Below, in pieces: positions 15,936 to 24,137 of a stretch of DNA of 64,000 nt. This DNA comes from Nonomuraea zeae. Its GTDB lineage: Bacteria; Actinomycetota; Actinomycetes; Streptosporangiales; Streptosporangiaceae. The translations under genes and the position numbers were made by a program. The stretch covers positions 40,716 to 104,715 of the forward strand of contig NZ_VCKX01000009.1 in the NCBI RefSeq assembly GCF_005889725.1, read 5' to 3'. The stretch's first letter is position 1. Every line of letters starts with the position of its first letter. Below the pieces are notes generated by a model. That model had not been told where the DNA came from, did not search any database, and saw nothing but the letters and a program-made list of their open reading frames with translations.

Positions 15936-16790
15936 ATGTTTGCCATGCATATTGGGGGTTTCATTAGCTCTGCCGTCCTCGCGCTGGTTGTCGGGGTCTC
16001 CTCCCCCGCCACGGCCGCGCAGGCCGCGGACGCGCCGGCGGTGGGGGCCAAGTCGGCGTACCTGATCGATTCCACCGGAACGGTCCACCTCGGCAAGCGG
16101 GAAACGCGCCGGCTTCCCGTGGCCAGCCTGGTCAAGGTCATGACCGCGTACGTCGTGCTGCGCGAGGCCAGCCTGAGCGACACGATCACGATCACCGCGG
16201 CCGACGTCAGCCACGCGACCAGCAACGGCGCCACCACTGCGGCGCTGAAGAAGGGCGAGCGCCTCACGGTCAGGGACCTGCTGTACGGTCTCATGCTGCC
16301 GTCGGGTGCGGACGCGGCCAACGCGCTGGCCCGGCGGTACGGGCCGGGCAAAACGGCGTTCGTGGCCAAGATGAACCGCACCGCGCGCTCGCTCGGCCTG
16401 GCCGACACCCGCTACACCAACCCCGACGGCCTGCCGACGCCCGGCAGCGGCGGCTACTCCACGGCCGTCGACCAGGTCAGGCTGGCACAGCGGGCGCTGG
16501 CGAGCGACACGTTCAAGACCGTGGTCGGGAGCAAGGTGCACAAGGTGGCCAAGTCGTCGGTGCACCGGGCGCACACCTGGACCAACTCCAACAAACTGCT
16601 CACCCGCGCGGACGGGGTGCTCGGGGTGAAGACGGGCTACACCAGGGCGGCCGGCTACTGCCTGCTGTTCGCCGGGGAGCGCGGCGGCAGGGAGGTCGTG
16701 GGGGTGCTGCTCGGCGACCAGAACGAGCGTCGCTTCAGCACGGCCGAGCAGCTGCTCGACTACGCCGAGGAGCAGATCGCCCTCGGCTGA
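15936..16790 (+). CDS. D-alanyl-D-alanine carboxypeptidase (peptidase S11)
   Basis: A 284-residue secreted penicillin-binding protein. Residues 1-28 form a signal peptide (SSAVLALVVGVSSPATAAQA). The catalytic SxxK is S64-L-V-K67. The second motif reads SGAD (residues 123-126) where SGN/SxN is usual, a variation found in actinobacterial members. The KTG box is in LGVKTGYT. It trims the terminal D-Ala of peptidoglycan stem peptides outside the membrane. There is no C-terminal amphipathic anchor, so it is probably soluble in the wall. ATG at 15936 has no clear Shine-Dalgarno; ATG 15945 is an alternative. Confidence 0.9.
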   Translation: MFAMHIGGFISSAVLALVVGVSSPATAAQAADAPAVGAKSAYLIDSTGTVHLGKRETRRLPVASLVKVMTAYVVLREASLSDTITITAADVSHATSNGATTAALKKGERLTVRDLLYGLMLPSGADAANALARRYGPGKTAFVAKMNRTARSLGLADTRYTNPDGLPTPGSGGYSTAVDQVRLAQRALASDTFKTVVGSKVHKVAKSSVHRAHTWTNSNKLLTRADGVLGVKTGYTRAAGYCLLFAGERGGREVVGVLLGDQNERRFSTAEQLLDYAEEQIALG

Positions 16791-16802
16791 CCCAGCCTCC
16801 CA

Positions 16803-16844
16803 CCCGGTCACCACAGCCCGGTCACCACAGCCCGGTCACCACAG
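16803..16844. repeat. Exact 3 x 14-bp tandem repeat
   Basis: CCCGGTCACCACAG occurs three times without mismatch at 16803-16816, 16817-16830 and 16831-16844, right after the carboxypeptidase stop. It is a microsatellite-like array with no coding potential that I can support. Confidence 0.9.
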
Positions 16845-17081
16845 CCCGGGCATCCCAGCTCGGCCGCAGTGGACCGCCCACCCCGACCGGCCTCCGCGGT
16901 GCGGCCAGCCGGAAGCGATGCGGCCGACCGAAAGCGGGACGGCCGGCCGGAAGCGGGACGGCCGGCCGAGAGTGCTACGGCTGGCCGAAGTGGAGCCGCC
17001 GACCGAAAGTGGGGCCGCCGATCGAAAGTGGGCGCGGTCGGGCCGGCGGTGGGGCGCGGTCGGGCCGAGGGTGGGGCGTGG
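16845..17081. repeat. Degenerate ~20-bp repeat tract filling the intergenic gap
   Basis: From about 16900 the gap consists of degenerate copies of a unit like GGCCGACCGAAAGCGGGAC (clear at 16920-16940, 16941-16960, 17000-17018 and 17019-17035), changing into GGGCCGGCGGTGGGGCGCGGTC copies from 17040 to 17082. It is non-coding by my reading. Together with the 14-bp array it occupies the whole 291 bases between the convergent genes. Confidence 0.6.
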
Positions 17082-17609
17082 TCAGCCGAAGGTGATGCGG
17101 CCGCTGCCCGGGAGGGTGCTCATGCCGCGGGTGGCGCAGCCGAGGATGGCCGTGGCGGGGCTGATGCCGCCGCGGACCCGCTCGTTCGTCAGGGGGCCCG
17201 CGGCGACGCGGCCGGTGAGCAGGGCGTCCGCCGGATGCTGGGTGGCCAGGCGGTCGGCCCTGATGCGCAGCTTCGAGGTGCCGAGCGGGCGGCCGGCCGC
17301 GCCGAACCAGGTGATGACGGCCGTGCCGCGCACCTGGCGTGCGCTGGCGCACGACACCTGCGCGGTGGCCTGCACGCTCACCCAGCCCGAGCGGAGCTGC
17401 GGGGCCGACCCATCAGGGGACGCGCAGCCGGTGAGCTGGAGGTTGCCCCGGACGGCGACGTCGCGCGGCGTGAGGCCGACCCTGGGGGCGAAGGCCAGCG
17501 GCCGGCCTGACGGGGTCGCGACCGCGCAGGTCAGCGCGGCCGGCGGCGGGGCGGCATGGACCGGCGGCACCGCCGTGGCCGCCGCTGCGATGATCCAGGC
17601 CACGAGCAT
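17082..17609 (-). CDS. Secreted protein of unknown function
   Basis: A 175-residue protein with a signal peptide (MLVAWIIAAAATAVPPVHAAPPPA; cleavage probably after AHA or HAA near residue 20). The mature part is beta-rich with four cysteines (LTCAV, LTGCAS, VSCAS, LGCAT) that could make two disulfides. No catalytic motif or known family is recognised. The stop lies at the edge of the degenerate repeat tract. Fifty-four bases separate it from the small gene upstream on the same strand, so they could be cotranscribed from the LacI-operator promoter. Confidence 0.7.
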   Translation of the reverse strand: MLVAWIIAAAATAVPPVHAAPPPAALTCAVATPSGRPLAFAPRVGLTPRDVAVRGNLQLTGCASPDGSAPQLRSGWVSVQATAQVSCASARQVRGTAVITWFGAAGRPLGTSKLRIRADRLATQHPADALLTGRVAAGPLTNERVRGGISPATAILGCATRGMSTLPGSGRITFG

Positions 17610-17663
17610 GGGACCCCCAGAACCGACTTGCTCCCCGTAATCGACGCGTCACATTGTGCAGCA

Positions 17664-17843
17664 TCACGCCGTACGGCACACCGGGTCCAGCCGGTCGGCG
17701 GTCCACCTGAGCGAATGCGCGAGACGTACCCGGACCACGCCCCTCTCCCGGTGCGGCCGGCGCGGCGCGCCCGGCAGCGCTTCGTCCAGCGACCCCCGGT
17801 AACCCATCGCCGTCTGGTGTGCGAGGACTTGCATGGCGTCCAT
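17664..17843 (-). CDS. 59-residue small protein divergent from the LacI regulator
   Basis: A short frame from ATG at 17843 to TGA at 17664 with a near-ideal ribosome-binding site, AAGGAGGAG, two bases before the ATG. It encodes MDAMQVLAHQTAMGYRGSL, then an Arg/Pro-rich middle (GAPRRPHRERG) and an amphipathic RVRLAHSLRWTADRLDP end. It has no signal peptide, TM segment or recognised family. Two palindromes lie directly over its upstream region. The good Shine-Dalgarno and operator placement argue that it is expressed; peptide conservation is not testable here. Confidence 0.6.
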   Translation of the reverse strand: MDAMQVLAHQTAMGYRGSLDEALPGAPRRPHRERGVVRVRLAHSLRWTADRLDPVCRTA

Positions 17844-17851
17844 AACTCCTC

Positions 17852-17881
17852 CTTAATCCATTAAGACCTTAATCAATTAAG
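17852..17881. promoter_or_regulatory. Twin LacI-type operators
   Basis: CTTAATCCATTAAG (17852-17865) and CTTAATCAATTAAG (17868-17881) are two inverted repeats with six-base arms, separated by two bases, giving a 16-bp period. The form CTTAAT-NN-ATTAAG resembles the AATCGATT-type core of LacI/GalR operators, with the central CG replaced. They sit between the 59-residue ORF and the LacI gene, and the first borders the small ORF's ribosome-binding site. Confidence 0.7.
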
Positions 17882-17915
17882 AAGCTGCGGGCAAGGCGTT
17901 CGGTACGGTTGGGCC

Positions 17916-18962
17916 ATGGCCAAGGTCACGCTGCAGACGATCGCCGACAGGCTCGGCGTGTCACGGGCCACCGTGTCCTACGCCTTCTCCCGGCCCGACC
18001 AGCTCAGCGACGGGATGCGGCGGCGAATTCTGGAGGTGGCCGACGAACTGGGCTACGCCGGCCCCAACCCGACCGCGCGCTCGCTGCGCCTCGGGCGGGC
18101 GGGCGCGCTGGGGCTGCTGTTCAGCGAGACGCTGGCGTACGCGTTCGCCGACCCGTACGCGCTCGGGTTCTTCCAGGGGCTGGCCACGGCGGCCGAGGAG
18201 GCGGGCGTGGGCCTGCTCATCCTGCCGCTGCCGCACGGCGACCGGCGCAGCGAGACGGTCAGGGACGCGGTGGTGGACGCGTTCTGCGTGGTGTCGCTGC
18301 CCGACGGGCATCCGGCGCTGGCCGAGGTGCTGGCCAGGAAGCTCCCCGTCGTGGTGGTGGACGAGCCGTACGTGCCGGGGCATCCGTTCGTGGGCATCGA
18401 CGAGCCGGCGGCGGGGGCCGCGGCCGCGCGGCACGTGCTGGAGCTCGGGCACCGGCGGGTGGGCGTGGCCATGGTGGGGCTCAACGAAGACGGCTACACC
18501 GGCTGGGCCGGTAAGGACCGGCAGGCCGGCGCGGTGTTCGAGGCCATGCGCGCGCGGCGCGGCGGCTACCAGCGCGCCTGCGAGGAGGCGGGGCTCGACT
18601 GGGACGGGGTGCCGTTCTACGAGCTGGCCCGCAACTCCCGCGAGGCCGGGCGCAAGGCGGGACACGCGCTGCTAGGGCGCGAGCCGCGGCCCACCGCGAT
18701 CCTGACCAACACCGACGTGCTGGCGCTGGGCATTCTCGACGCCGCCGCCGACCTGGGCCTCGACGTGCCCGCGGACCTGTCGGTGGTGGGCTTCTCCGAC
18801 AGCGCGGCCGAGGAGGCGGGGCTCACCACGATCAGGCAGGCCAAACAGGAGATCGGGGAGGCGGCCGGCCGGCTGCTGCTGTCAGGGGGCGCCACGCAGC
18901 CGGAGCGGCGGCTGTTCCCGCACGAGCTGATCATCCGTACGTCCACCGCTCCACCTGCCTGA
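17916..18962 (+). CDS. LacI-family transcriptional regulator
   Basis: A 348-residue regulator. The N-terminal headpiece (TLQTIADRLGVSRATVSYAFSRPDQLSDGMRRRILEVADELGYAGPNPTARSLR) carries the LacI HTH and hinge helix. The rest is a periplasmic-binding-protein-like ligand domain (ALGLLFSETLAYAFADPYALGFFQGL to ADLSVVGFSDSAAEEAGLTTIRQ). The ligand is unknown, since no sugar transport or hydrolase genes are adjacent. TACGGT at 17904-17909 lies six bases before the ATG, suggesting a leaderless mRNA. Autoregulation through the twin palindromes is likely. Confidence 0.92.
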   Translation: MAKVTLQTIADRLGVSRATVSYAFSRPDQLSDGMRRRILEVADELGYAGPNPTARSLRLGRAGALGLLFSETLAYAFADPYALGFFQGLATAAEEAGVGLLILPLPHGDRRSETVRDAVVDAFCVVSLPDGHPALAEVLARKLPVVVVDEPYVPGHPFVGIDEPAAGAAAARHVLELGHRRVGVAMVGLNEDGYTGWAGKDRQAGAVFEAMRARRGGYQRACEEAGLDWDGVPFYELARNSREAGRKAGHALLGREPRPTAILTNTDVLALGILDAAADLGLDVPADLSVVGFSDSAAEEAGLTTIRQAKQEIGEAAGRLLLSGGATQPERRLFPHELIIRTSTAPPA

Positions 18963-19075
18963 CCTGTGGTCCGGCCGCCCGCACCACCACTCGGCCAAAT
19001 TACGGCCGGGAAGCAGGTTCGCTTCGGCCTTCCGTGGATAGTGTGAGGCTCACTTCCCTCCTAAAGGACAACCTC

Positions 19076-19372
19076 ATGACGGAATTCATCGAGGTCCGAA
19101 CGACGATCGAGGGCCACGAGAAGGCCGCTGAGCTGGCACACGGCATCCTCAGGTCAGGACTGGCGACCTCGATCGACCTGACCGAAGTGGCCCAACCGGC
19201 CGCACCCCACGACAGGACCACCTGGCAGCTCACGCTCATCACGACCGAGCAGCAGGCCCCGGCCCTCGAACTGCACATCAGGGACGTCGACCGTCATGCC
19301 CCGATCAGCCGGCAACCGGTCAGCGAGGACATCGACGCCTATCCCGACTGGCTCATCAACGATCAGCCCTGA
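19076..19372 (+). CDS. CutA1-like small protein, divergent
   Basis: A 98-residue protein. EFIEVRTTIEGHEKAAELAHGILRSGLATSIDLTEV followed by TWQLTLITTEQQAPALELHIRDV and a final Y-x-x-WL (YPDWLI) follows the strand-helix order of CutA1 (divalent-cation tolerance, trimeric ferredoxin-like fold). The usual HPYEVP motif is replaced by DRHAPIS and the usual metal-site Cys is absent, so classical metal binding is doubtful. ATG at 19076 is set by AAAGGA upstream, in preference to an earlier in-frame start. It converges on the truncated-haemoglobin gene with only three bases between stop codons. Confidence 0.65.
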   Translation: MTEFIEVRTTIEGHEKAAELAHGILRSGLATSIDLTEVAQPAAPHDRTTWQLTLITTEQQAPALELHIRDVDRHAPISRQPVSEDIDAYPDWLINDQP

Positions 19373-19375
19373 GAC

Positions 19376-19813
19376 CTACTCCCATTCCCAGCGGGGCACC
19401 TCCCGGAGGGGATGGAGTTGATCGTCGGTCTCCGCGTGTGAGTTCTGCACGGCCACCTCCGTGCCGAACTCCACATGAGAGCGCAACGCCGCTCTGAAGG
19501 CGTCGTCGGCGGGCAGCCCGGCCGTGTCGGCGGCCGCCAGATACAGCTCGACGAACCGCTGCCGCTGCGCCTCCTCGATCTTCAGGCCCCGGTGCGCGTC
19601 GATCAGCGCCGGGAAGCCGCCCATCTCCTTGGAGAAGGTGTCGGGACCGCCGAAGGTCTCGGCCGTGAAGGCGGTCAGATGGCCGACGTGGCTCGCCTTG
19701 CCCGCGCCGAAGAGGGGCTGGAGGAGCGGGTCGGCCAGGACGCTGCGGTAGAAGACCTCGATGAACCTGCGTAAGCCCTCTTCGCCGCCCGCGTGCTCGA
19801 ATAACGTCTCCAT
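19376..19813 (-). CDS. Group II truncated haemoglobin
   Basis: A 145-residue 2-on-2 globin (GlbO-like). Proximal histidine F8 is H74 in IDAHRGLKI, B10 Tyr lies in FYRSV, and HLTAFTAETFGG and EVAVQNSHAETDDQLHPLREVPRWEWE are the family landmarks. At the G8 position, normally Trp in group II proteins, the sequence reads EFGTEVA, so Phe is present. It is a cytosolic haem protein that binds O2 or NO, with a proposed role in redox protection. ATG 19813 is used. Its partner downstream is a convergent CutA-like gene. Confidence 0.88.
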   Translation of the reverse strand: METLFEHAGGEEGLRRFIEVFYRSVLADPLLQPLFGAGKASHVGHLTAFTAETFGGPDTFSKEMGGFPALIDAHRGLKIEEAQRQRFVELYLAAADTAGLPADDAFRAALRSHVEFGTEVAVQNSHAETDDQLHPLREVPRWEWE

Positions 19814-19868
19814 GATTACAGCATTACATGCCTGCGGGAAGCCGTACCAGACCTGGCGGCCGGGTGAG

Positions 19869-20678
19869 CTATCTCGATCGCATCAGGCCGTGGCACGCGA
19901 TCGCGGCGGCGGCCACCACGTTGAGCGAGTCGACGCCCGCCGCCATCGCCGCCGCGCTCATCGGGATGCACACCGCCCGGTCCGCCTCCTCCAGCCAGTG
20001 GGACGAGAGCCCGTCGCCCTCCGAGCCCAGCAGCAGCGCCACGCGCTCTCCCAGCTCGACGGCGTCCAAGGGGGTGGCCGCCTGGTCGGGGGTCAGCGCC
20101 AGCGTCTGGAAGCCCGCCTTCCGCAGCTCCGTCAGCCCTTCGAACCAGCCGTCCATCCGGGCGTACGGGATCGAGAACACCGCGCCCATGGACACCTTCA
20201 CCGACCGCCGGTAGAGCGGGTCGGCGCACCGGGGTGACAGGACGATGCCGGCCACGCCCAGCGCGGCGGCGCATCTGAAGATCGCGCCAACATTGCCGTG
20301 GTCGACCAGGTCCTCCAGGACCAGCAGCCGCCCCGCTCCCCCGGCCAGCAGCCCTTCGACCGAGGGCAGCGGCAGGCGTTCCATCGAGGCCAGGGCGCCG
20401 CGGTGGATCTGGAAGCCCGCGATGCCGGCCATGACCTCGTCGCTCACCACGTACACGGTCGCGTCCCCGAGCACGTCCGCCAGCGCGGCCAGCCAGCGGT
20501 GCGTGGTCAGGACCGAGCGGATCGGGTAGCCCGCGCCGATCGCCCGCCTGATCACCTTCTCGCCCTCGGCGAGGAACAGCCCGCGCTCGGCCTCCAGGCT
20601 CTTGCGCAGCTCCACGTCCCGCAGCCGGGTGTAGTCGGAAAGGCGCGGGTCGTCGGCGCCGGTTACGTACTCAAGCAC
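19869..20678 (-). CDS. TrmH/SpoU-family RNA 2'-O-methyltransferase
   Basis: A 269-residue SPOUT methylase. The N-terminal ~90 residues are the substrate-binding L30e-like domain (LFLAEGEKVIRRAIGAGYPIRSVLTT). The C-terminal trefoil-knot domain has motif 1 (NVGAIFRCAAALG), motif 2 (LLLGSEGDGLS) and motif 3 (CIPMSAAAMAAGVDSLNVVAAAAI). It methylates the ribose of tRNA or rRNA with S-adenosylmethionine; the site cannot be told from sequence. Its ATG lies inside the last eight bases of the upstream DUF4184 gene, so the two are coupled. Confidence 0.92.
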   Translation of the reverse strand: MLEYVTGADDPRLSDYTRLRDVELRKSLEAERGLFLAEGEKVIRRAIGAGYPIRSVLTTHRWLAALADVLGDATVYVVSDEVMAGIAGFQIHRGALASMERLPLPSVEGLLAGGAGRLLVLEDLVDHGNVGAIFRCAAALGVAGIVLSPRCADPLYRRSVKVSMGAVFSIPYARMDGWFEGLTELRKAGFQTLALTPDQAATPLDAVELGERVALLLGSEGDGLSSHWLEEADRAVCIPMSAAAMAAGVDSLNVVAAAAIACHGLMRSR

Positions 20679-21441
20679 CTTCCGATACTGCCATGCGCCG
20701 CCTGACCTGCCAGACCGCCGCGTAGCAGGTGAGCACCAGGCACAGGCCGATCACCGTGCCCGCGCCCGTCTTGGTGATCACGCTCGGCAGGCCCAGCGCG
20801 GGGCTGGGCTCGTCCACGAGCGGCCACAGGAACGCGCCCGCCACGATGCCGGCCGACCCGGCCGCCATGACCGTCCAGCGCACGCGCGGCGAGATGCGCA
20901 ACCGGTCCGGTACGGCCGCCGCCGCCATCCCGGACAACCCTCGCCAGCCCCACCAGAGCACGACGGCCAGCCCGATCACGGACGAGGCGTACTGCAGGAA
21001 CCGGAAAAGGCTGATCACGCCGAAGACGGAGACGCTCAGCCAGTCACCCCACTCCACCGGGCCCGTGGAATGCGTGAAGGAGTCCCACAGGACGTGCGTG
21101 GCGGCGCCGAGCACGCCGCCTGCCGCCATGGGCAGGAATCTGAGCCGGTCGGGCGCCAGCAGCGCGGCGCGGCCGGCCAGCGAGGGCGGCAGCAAGGAGA
21201 TCAGCGGGTCTCTGAAGACGCCGTGGAACAGCGGCAACAGCAGCAGCACGGCGGCCAGGTCGATGGTGAGCACACCGAGCCAGGAGTGCCAGTTCCCGTA
21301 GTCGGGCAGGAACGGCAGGAAGATCGGCAGGTCGGGGACCATCGCCCCCAGCGCGAGCGCCCAGGGGTCGAGGAATCTGCGCACGCGCGGCGACGACGCC
21401 AGCGGCAACACCGCGGCGATATGGCTAGGCGTGAACGGCAC
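20671..21441 (-). CDS. DUF4184 membrane protein
   Basis: About 256 residues with five to six hydrophobic segments. PFTPSHIAAVLPL at the N-terminus, GAMVPDLPIFLPF and ATHVLWDSFTHSTGP are the DUF4184 signatures. The conserved H and D residues resemble the metal-site pattern of YdjM/LexA-regulated membrane hydrolases, which is suggestive only. GTG at 21439-21441 has GGGAGG upstream and starts exactly at the family boundary. It overlaps the TrmH-type gene by eight bases. Confidence 0.85.
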   Translation of the reverse strand: MPFTPSHIAAVLPLASSPRVRRFLDPWALALGAMVPDLPIFLPFLPDYGNWHSWLGVLTIDLAAVLLLLPLFHGVFRDPLISLLPPSLAGRAALLAPDRLRFLPMAAGGVLGAATHVLWDSFTHSTGPVEWGDWLSVSVFGVISLFRFLQYASSVIGLAVVLWWGWRGLSGMAAAAVPDRLRISPRVRWTVMAAGSAGIVAGAFLWPLVDEPSPALGLPSVITKTGAGTVIGLCLVLTCYAAVWQVRRRMAVSEGA

Positions 21442-21494
21442 GACCCCTCCCCTGGTGATCAACTGGGTGATCACCGCTCATTATCGGGTGAAGC

Positions 21495-21525
21495 TTGACC
21501 ATCCTTTGCCGAGGCGCTCTAGAGT
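21495..21525 (+). promoter_or_regulatory. Sigma-70-type promoter before the CDF-like gene
   Basis: TTGACC (21495-21500) and TAGAGT (21520-21525) are separated by 19 bases, about 70 bases before the start codon at 21595. The spacing is slightly long for an optimal promoter. Confidence 0.45.
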
Positions 21526-21594
21526 CACTGTGAGTAATGGGTACGGTACGTATCGCTGTCGACGGCCGGATTGCCGGGAGTTCGGGGGTTCACG

Positions 21595-22230
21595 GTGCCT
21601 GATCAGCGGATTCATGAGCATCCGGCCGCGTCAGCCGACTGGCTGCGCGCGGCGCGCACGGCCCGCACGCTCTCCGCCGTCACCCTGGTCTGGCTCACCG
21701 TGGAGAGCACGCTCGGCCTGGCCGCCGGGCTGGCGGCGCATTCGGTGGCGTTGATCGGGTGGGGGCTGTCGGCGTTCGTGGAGGCGGCGGCGAGCCTGAT
21801 CGTGATGTGGCGCTTCACCGGCAAGCGCACGCTCTCGCCGGACGCGGAGGCGACCGCCAGGCGGGCGGTCGCGATCAGCTTCTGGCTGCTCGCCCCCTAC
21901 CTCGTCATCCACGTCATCCACGATCTGGACGCGGGGCACCGGGCCGTGCCGAGCGTGCTGGGGATCGTGGTGACGGCGTTCAGCCTGGTCAGCATGCCGG
22001 TACTGGGGGTGGCCAAGCGCCGGCTCGGCGTGCGGCTGGCCTCTGCCGCCACCTCGGGCGAGGGGACGCAGAATCTCATCTGCGCGGCCATGGCCGCGGG
22101 CGTCCTCGCCGGGCTGTGGGCCAACACCGTGGGCTGGTGGTGGGTGGATCCGGTGGTGGCGGTGGCGCTGGCGGTGGTGGCCGTACGGGAGGGAAAGCGC
22201 GCGTGGCGTGGTCACGCATGCTGCCACTGA
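21595..22230 (+). CDS. Cation-diffusion-facilitator-like membrane protein with altered metal sites
   Basis: A 211-residue protein with six TM helices. Helix order and the segments HSVALIGWGLSAFVEAAASLIVMWRF and LWANTVGWWWVDPVVAVALAVVAVREG match the CDF (zinc/cobalt exporter) transmembrane domain. The transport-site ligands are not conserved: the TM2 HxxxD becomes S-AFVE-like, and the TM5 equivalent reads GEGTQNLICA. The C-terminal cytosolic domain of CDF proteins is missing; the gene ends GHACCH. GTG 21595 is preferred over the upstream TTG. It may carry a different ion or none. Confidence 0.7.
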   Translation: MPDQRIHEHPAASADWLRAARTARTLSAVTLVWLTVESTLGLAAGLAAHSVALIGWGLSAFVEAAASLIVMWRFTGKRTLSPDAEATARRAVAISFWLLAPYLVIHVIHDLDAGHRAVPSVLGIVVTAFSLVSMPVLGVAKRRLGVRLASAATSGEGTQNLICAAMAAGVLAGLWANTVGWWWVDPVVAVALAVVAVREGKRAWRGHACCH

Positions 22231-22364
22231 AGGCAACATAGAGTAATCACCGCACCAAAAGGGCTGTTTTGCCACACTGACCGCACCGAGTATCGTTCCC
22301 GGAGTATTGCGGAGCATCTCCCGCTAGGGTCTCCGAAAGGTCTCAACACACCGAAGAGGACATC

Positions 22365-24137
22365 GTGGGGCGACATCGCACAGACGAGCTCGACGGCGGA
22401 TACCGGGCGAACGAGCCCGCCCCTCGCAGACGGCCCAGCCGCGGCCGCGGCAGGGTGCTCGTCCCGCTGGCGGGAGCCGTCGCGCTGGCCGTCCTGCTCG
22501 GCGTCGCCGCGTTCGTCATCTTCAACCGCGACCATGACTGCTCGGGCGGCAAGCTGCCGCTGCGCGTCGTCGCGACCCCGGACATCCAGCCCGCGCTCAA
22601 CAAGATCGCCGGCAACTACAACAAGGCCATGCACTCCATCGACAGCAAGTGCGTCGAGGTGACGGTGGCCAAGGAGGCGGCGGCCAGGACCGCGAACGGG
22701 CTGGCGGCCGGCAAGGTCACCGCCGACTTCTGGGTGGCCGACTCCAGCCTGCTCCTGGAGAGCATCCGCAAGACCCCGGCCGGCCAGGCGCTGCCGGAGG
22801 TGGAGGGCTCGATCGCCACCTCGCCGGTGGTGCTGGCCGCGGCCAAGTCGGCGGCGGCCAAGCTGGCCGACTCCCTCCAGCCGAGCTGGGTCAACATGAT
22901 CGCGGCGGCGAACGTGGCCAACGTGGACGGACCCGGCAGGAAAGTCCGGGTGCTCGCCCTCGACCCGCAGAAGAACTCCGCCGGCCTGGCCGCGCTGCTG
23001 GCCGCGGCCGGCAGCGCCAAGGAGGCGGGGCAGGACAAGGCGCTGGTGGGAGCGCTCAAGGAGCTGTCGGGGCAGATGGCGTCCGACTCGACGGCGCTGC
23101 TGGCCAGCCTCACCGTGAAGTCGGGCAGCAAGGTCCCGATCGGTGTCACCTCCGAGCAGGCCATCTACGCCCACAACACCAAGAAGCCGGAGGCTCCGGT
23201 CGTCGCCCTCTATCCGAAGGAGGGCACGCTCAGCCTCGACTACCCGGTCACGGTCCTCACCAAGGACCCGGCGGTGCTCAAGGCGGCCACGGACTTCAAG
23301 CAGGACCTCGCCACGGAGTCGGCCAAGAAGACGCTGCGCGCGGCCGGGTTCCGCAGCTCGGACGGCAAGGCGGGCGACGCGCTGTCCAAGGACAAGGGGT
23401 TCGTGCCCGACACGCCGCAGGCCCTCGAGCCGCCGGACGGCGCGACCGTGGCCCGGATGGTGCAGACCTGGTCGAGGCTGAACCTCGGCACCCGGCTGCT
23501 GACCCTGCTCGACGTCTCGGGGACGATGGCGCTGCCCGTGCCCGGCACGAACATGACCCGCATGCAGGCGATCAACAAGATCGCCACGGAGGGGTTGGGG
23601 CTCTTCCCGGCCGGCTCCGAGATGGGGTTGTGGACGTTCTCGACGCATCTGAACGGGCAGGGCAGGGACTGGAAGGAGCTCGTCTCCGTCGGCCCGCTGA
23701 GCGAGTCGATCGACGGGGCGCTCCGCAAGGAGGTCCTGGCCAGGACGTTCTCCCAGATCCAGGCCAAGGCCACCGGCGACACGGGGCTGAACGACACGGT
23801 CAAGGCGGCTTACGCGCAGCTCACGAAGTCGTACCAGGAAGACAAGATCAACACGCTGCTGATCCTGACGGACGGCGCGGGCAACGACGATCCTGACGGC
23901 GGCGTCAAGAACGGCGAGCTGCTGCAGTTCCTGAAGAAGACCTACAACCCGAAGCGGCCCATCAGCATCCTGCTCATCGCGTTCGGTCCTGAGGCCGAGC
24001 AGGGCAAGCAGCAGATGGACGCGCTGGCCAAGGCCACGGGCGGCGAGGCGTACATCGCCAAGAACGTCCTCCAGGTCCGCGACTTCTTCCTCCAGGGCAT
24101 GGAACGCCGCCTCTGCTCCCCCAACTGCGACGGCTGA
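22365..24137 (+). CDS. Substrate-binding and VWA domain protein, membrane-anchored
   Basis: A 590-residue protein: basic cytosolic head, TM anchor at ~28-50 (VLVPLAGAVALAVLLGVAAFVIF), then a periplasmic-binding-protein-like domain (LRVVATPDIQPALNKIAGNYNK) to about residue 365, and a VWA domain at ~382-585. The MIDAS reads DVSGT (residues beginning at LLDVSGTM), with the later TGLNDT and ILTDG elements. It would sit outside the cell and bind a ligand and a metal-dependent partner. The GTG start has GAAGAGGA upstream, and TAGGGT at about 22325 may be the -10. It stands immediately upstream of the membrane-tethered sigma gene. Confidence 0.85.
   Translation: MGRHRTDELDGGYRANEPAPRRRPSRGRGRVLVPLAGAVALAVLLGVAAFVIFNRDHDCSGGKLPLRVVATPDIQPALNKIAGNYNKAMHSIDSKCVEVTVAKEAAARTANGLAAGKVTADFWVADSSLLLESIRKTPAGQALPEVEGSIATSPVVLAAAKSAAAKLADSLQPSWVNMIAAANVANVDGPGRKVRVLALDPQKNSAGLAALLAAAGSAKEAGQDKALVGALKELSGQMASDSTALLASLTVKSGSKVPIGVTSEQAIYAHNTKKPEAPVVALYPKEGTLSLDYPVTVLTKDPAVLKAATDFKQDLATESAKKTLRAAGFRSSDGKAGDALSKDKGFVPDTPQALEPPDGATVARMVQTWSRLNLGTRLLTLLDVSGTMALPVPGTNMTRMQAINKIATEGLGLFPAGSEMGLWTFSTHLNGQGRDWKELVSVGPLSESIDGALRKEVLARTFSQIQAKATGDTGLNDTVKAAYAQLTKSYQEDKINTLLILTDGAGNDDPDGGVKNGELLQFLKKTYNPKRPISILLIAFGPEAEQGKQQMDALAKATGGEAYIAKNVLQVRDFFLQGMERRLCSPNCDG

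Noticed and set aside
16803..17081. Tandem repeats considered as a CRISPR array or attachment site
   Set aside because: There are no unique spacers, no cas genes and no integrase. Units are contiguous and degenerate.
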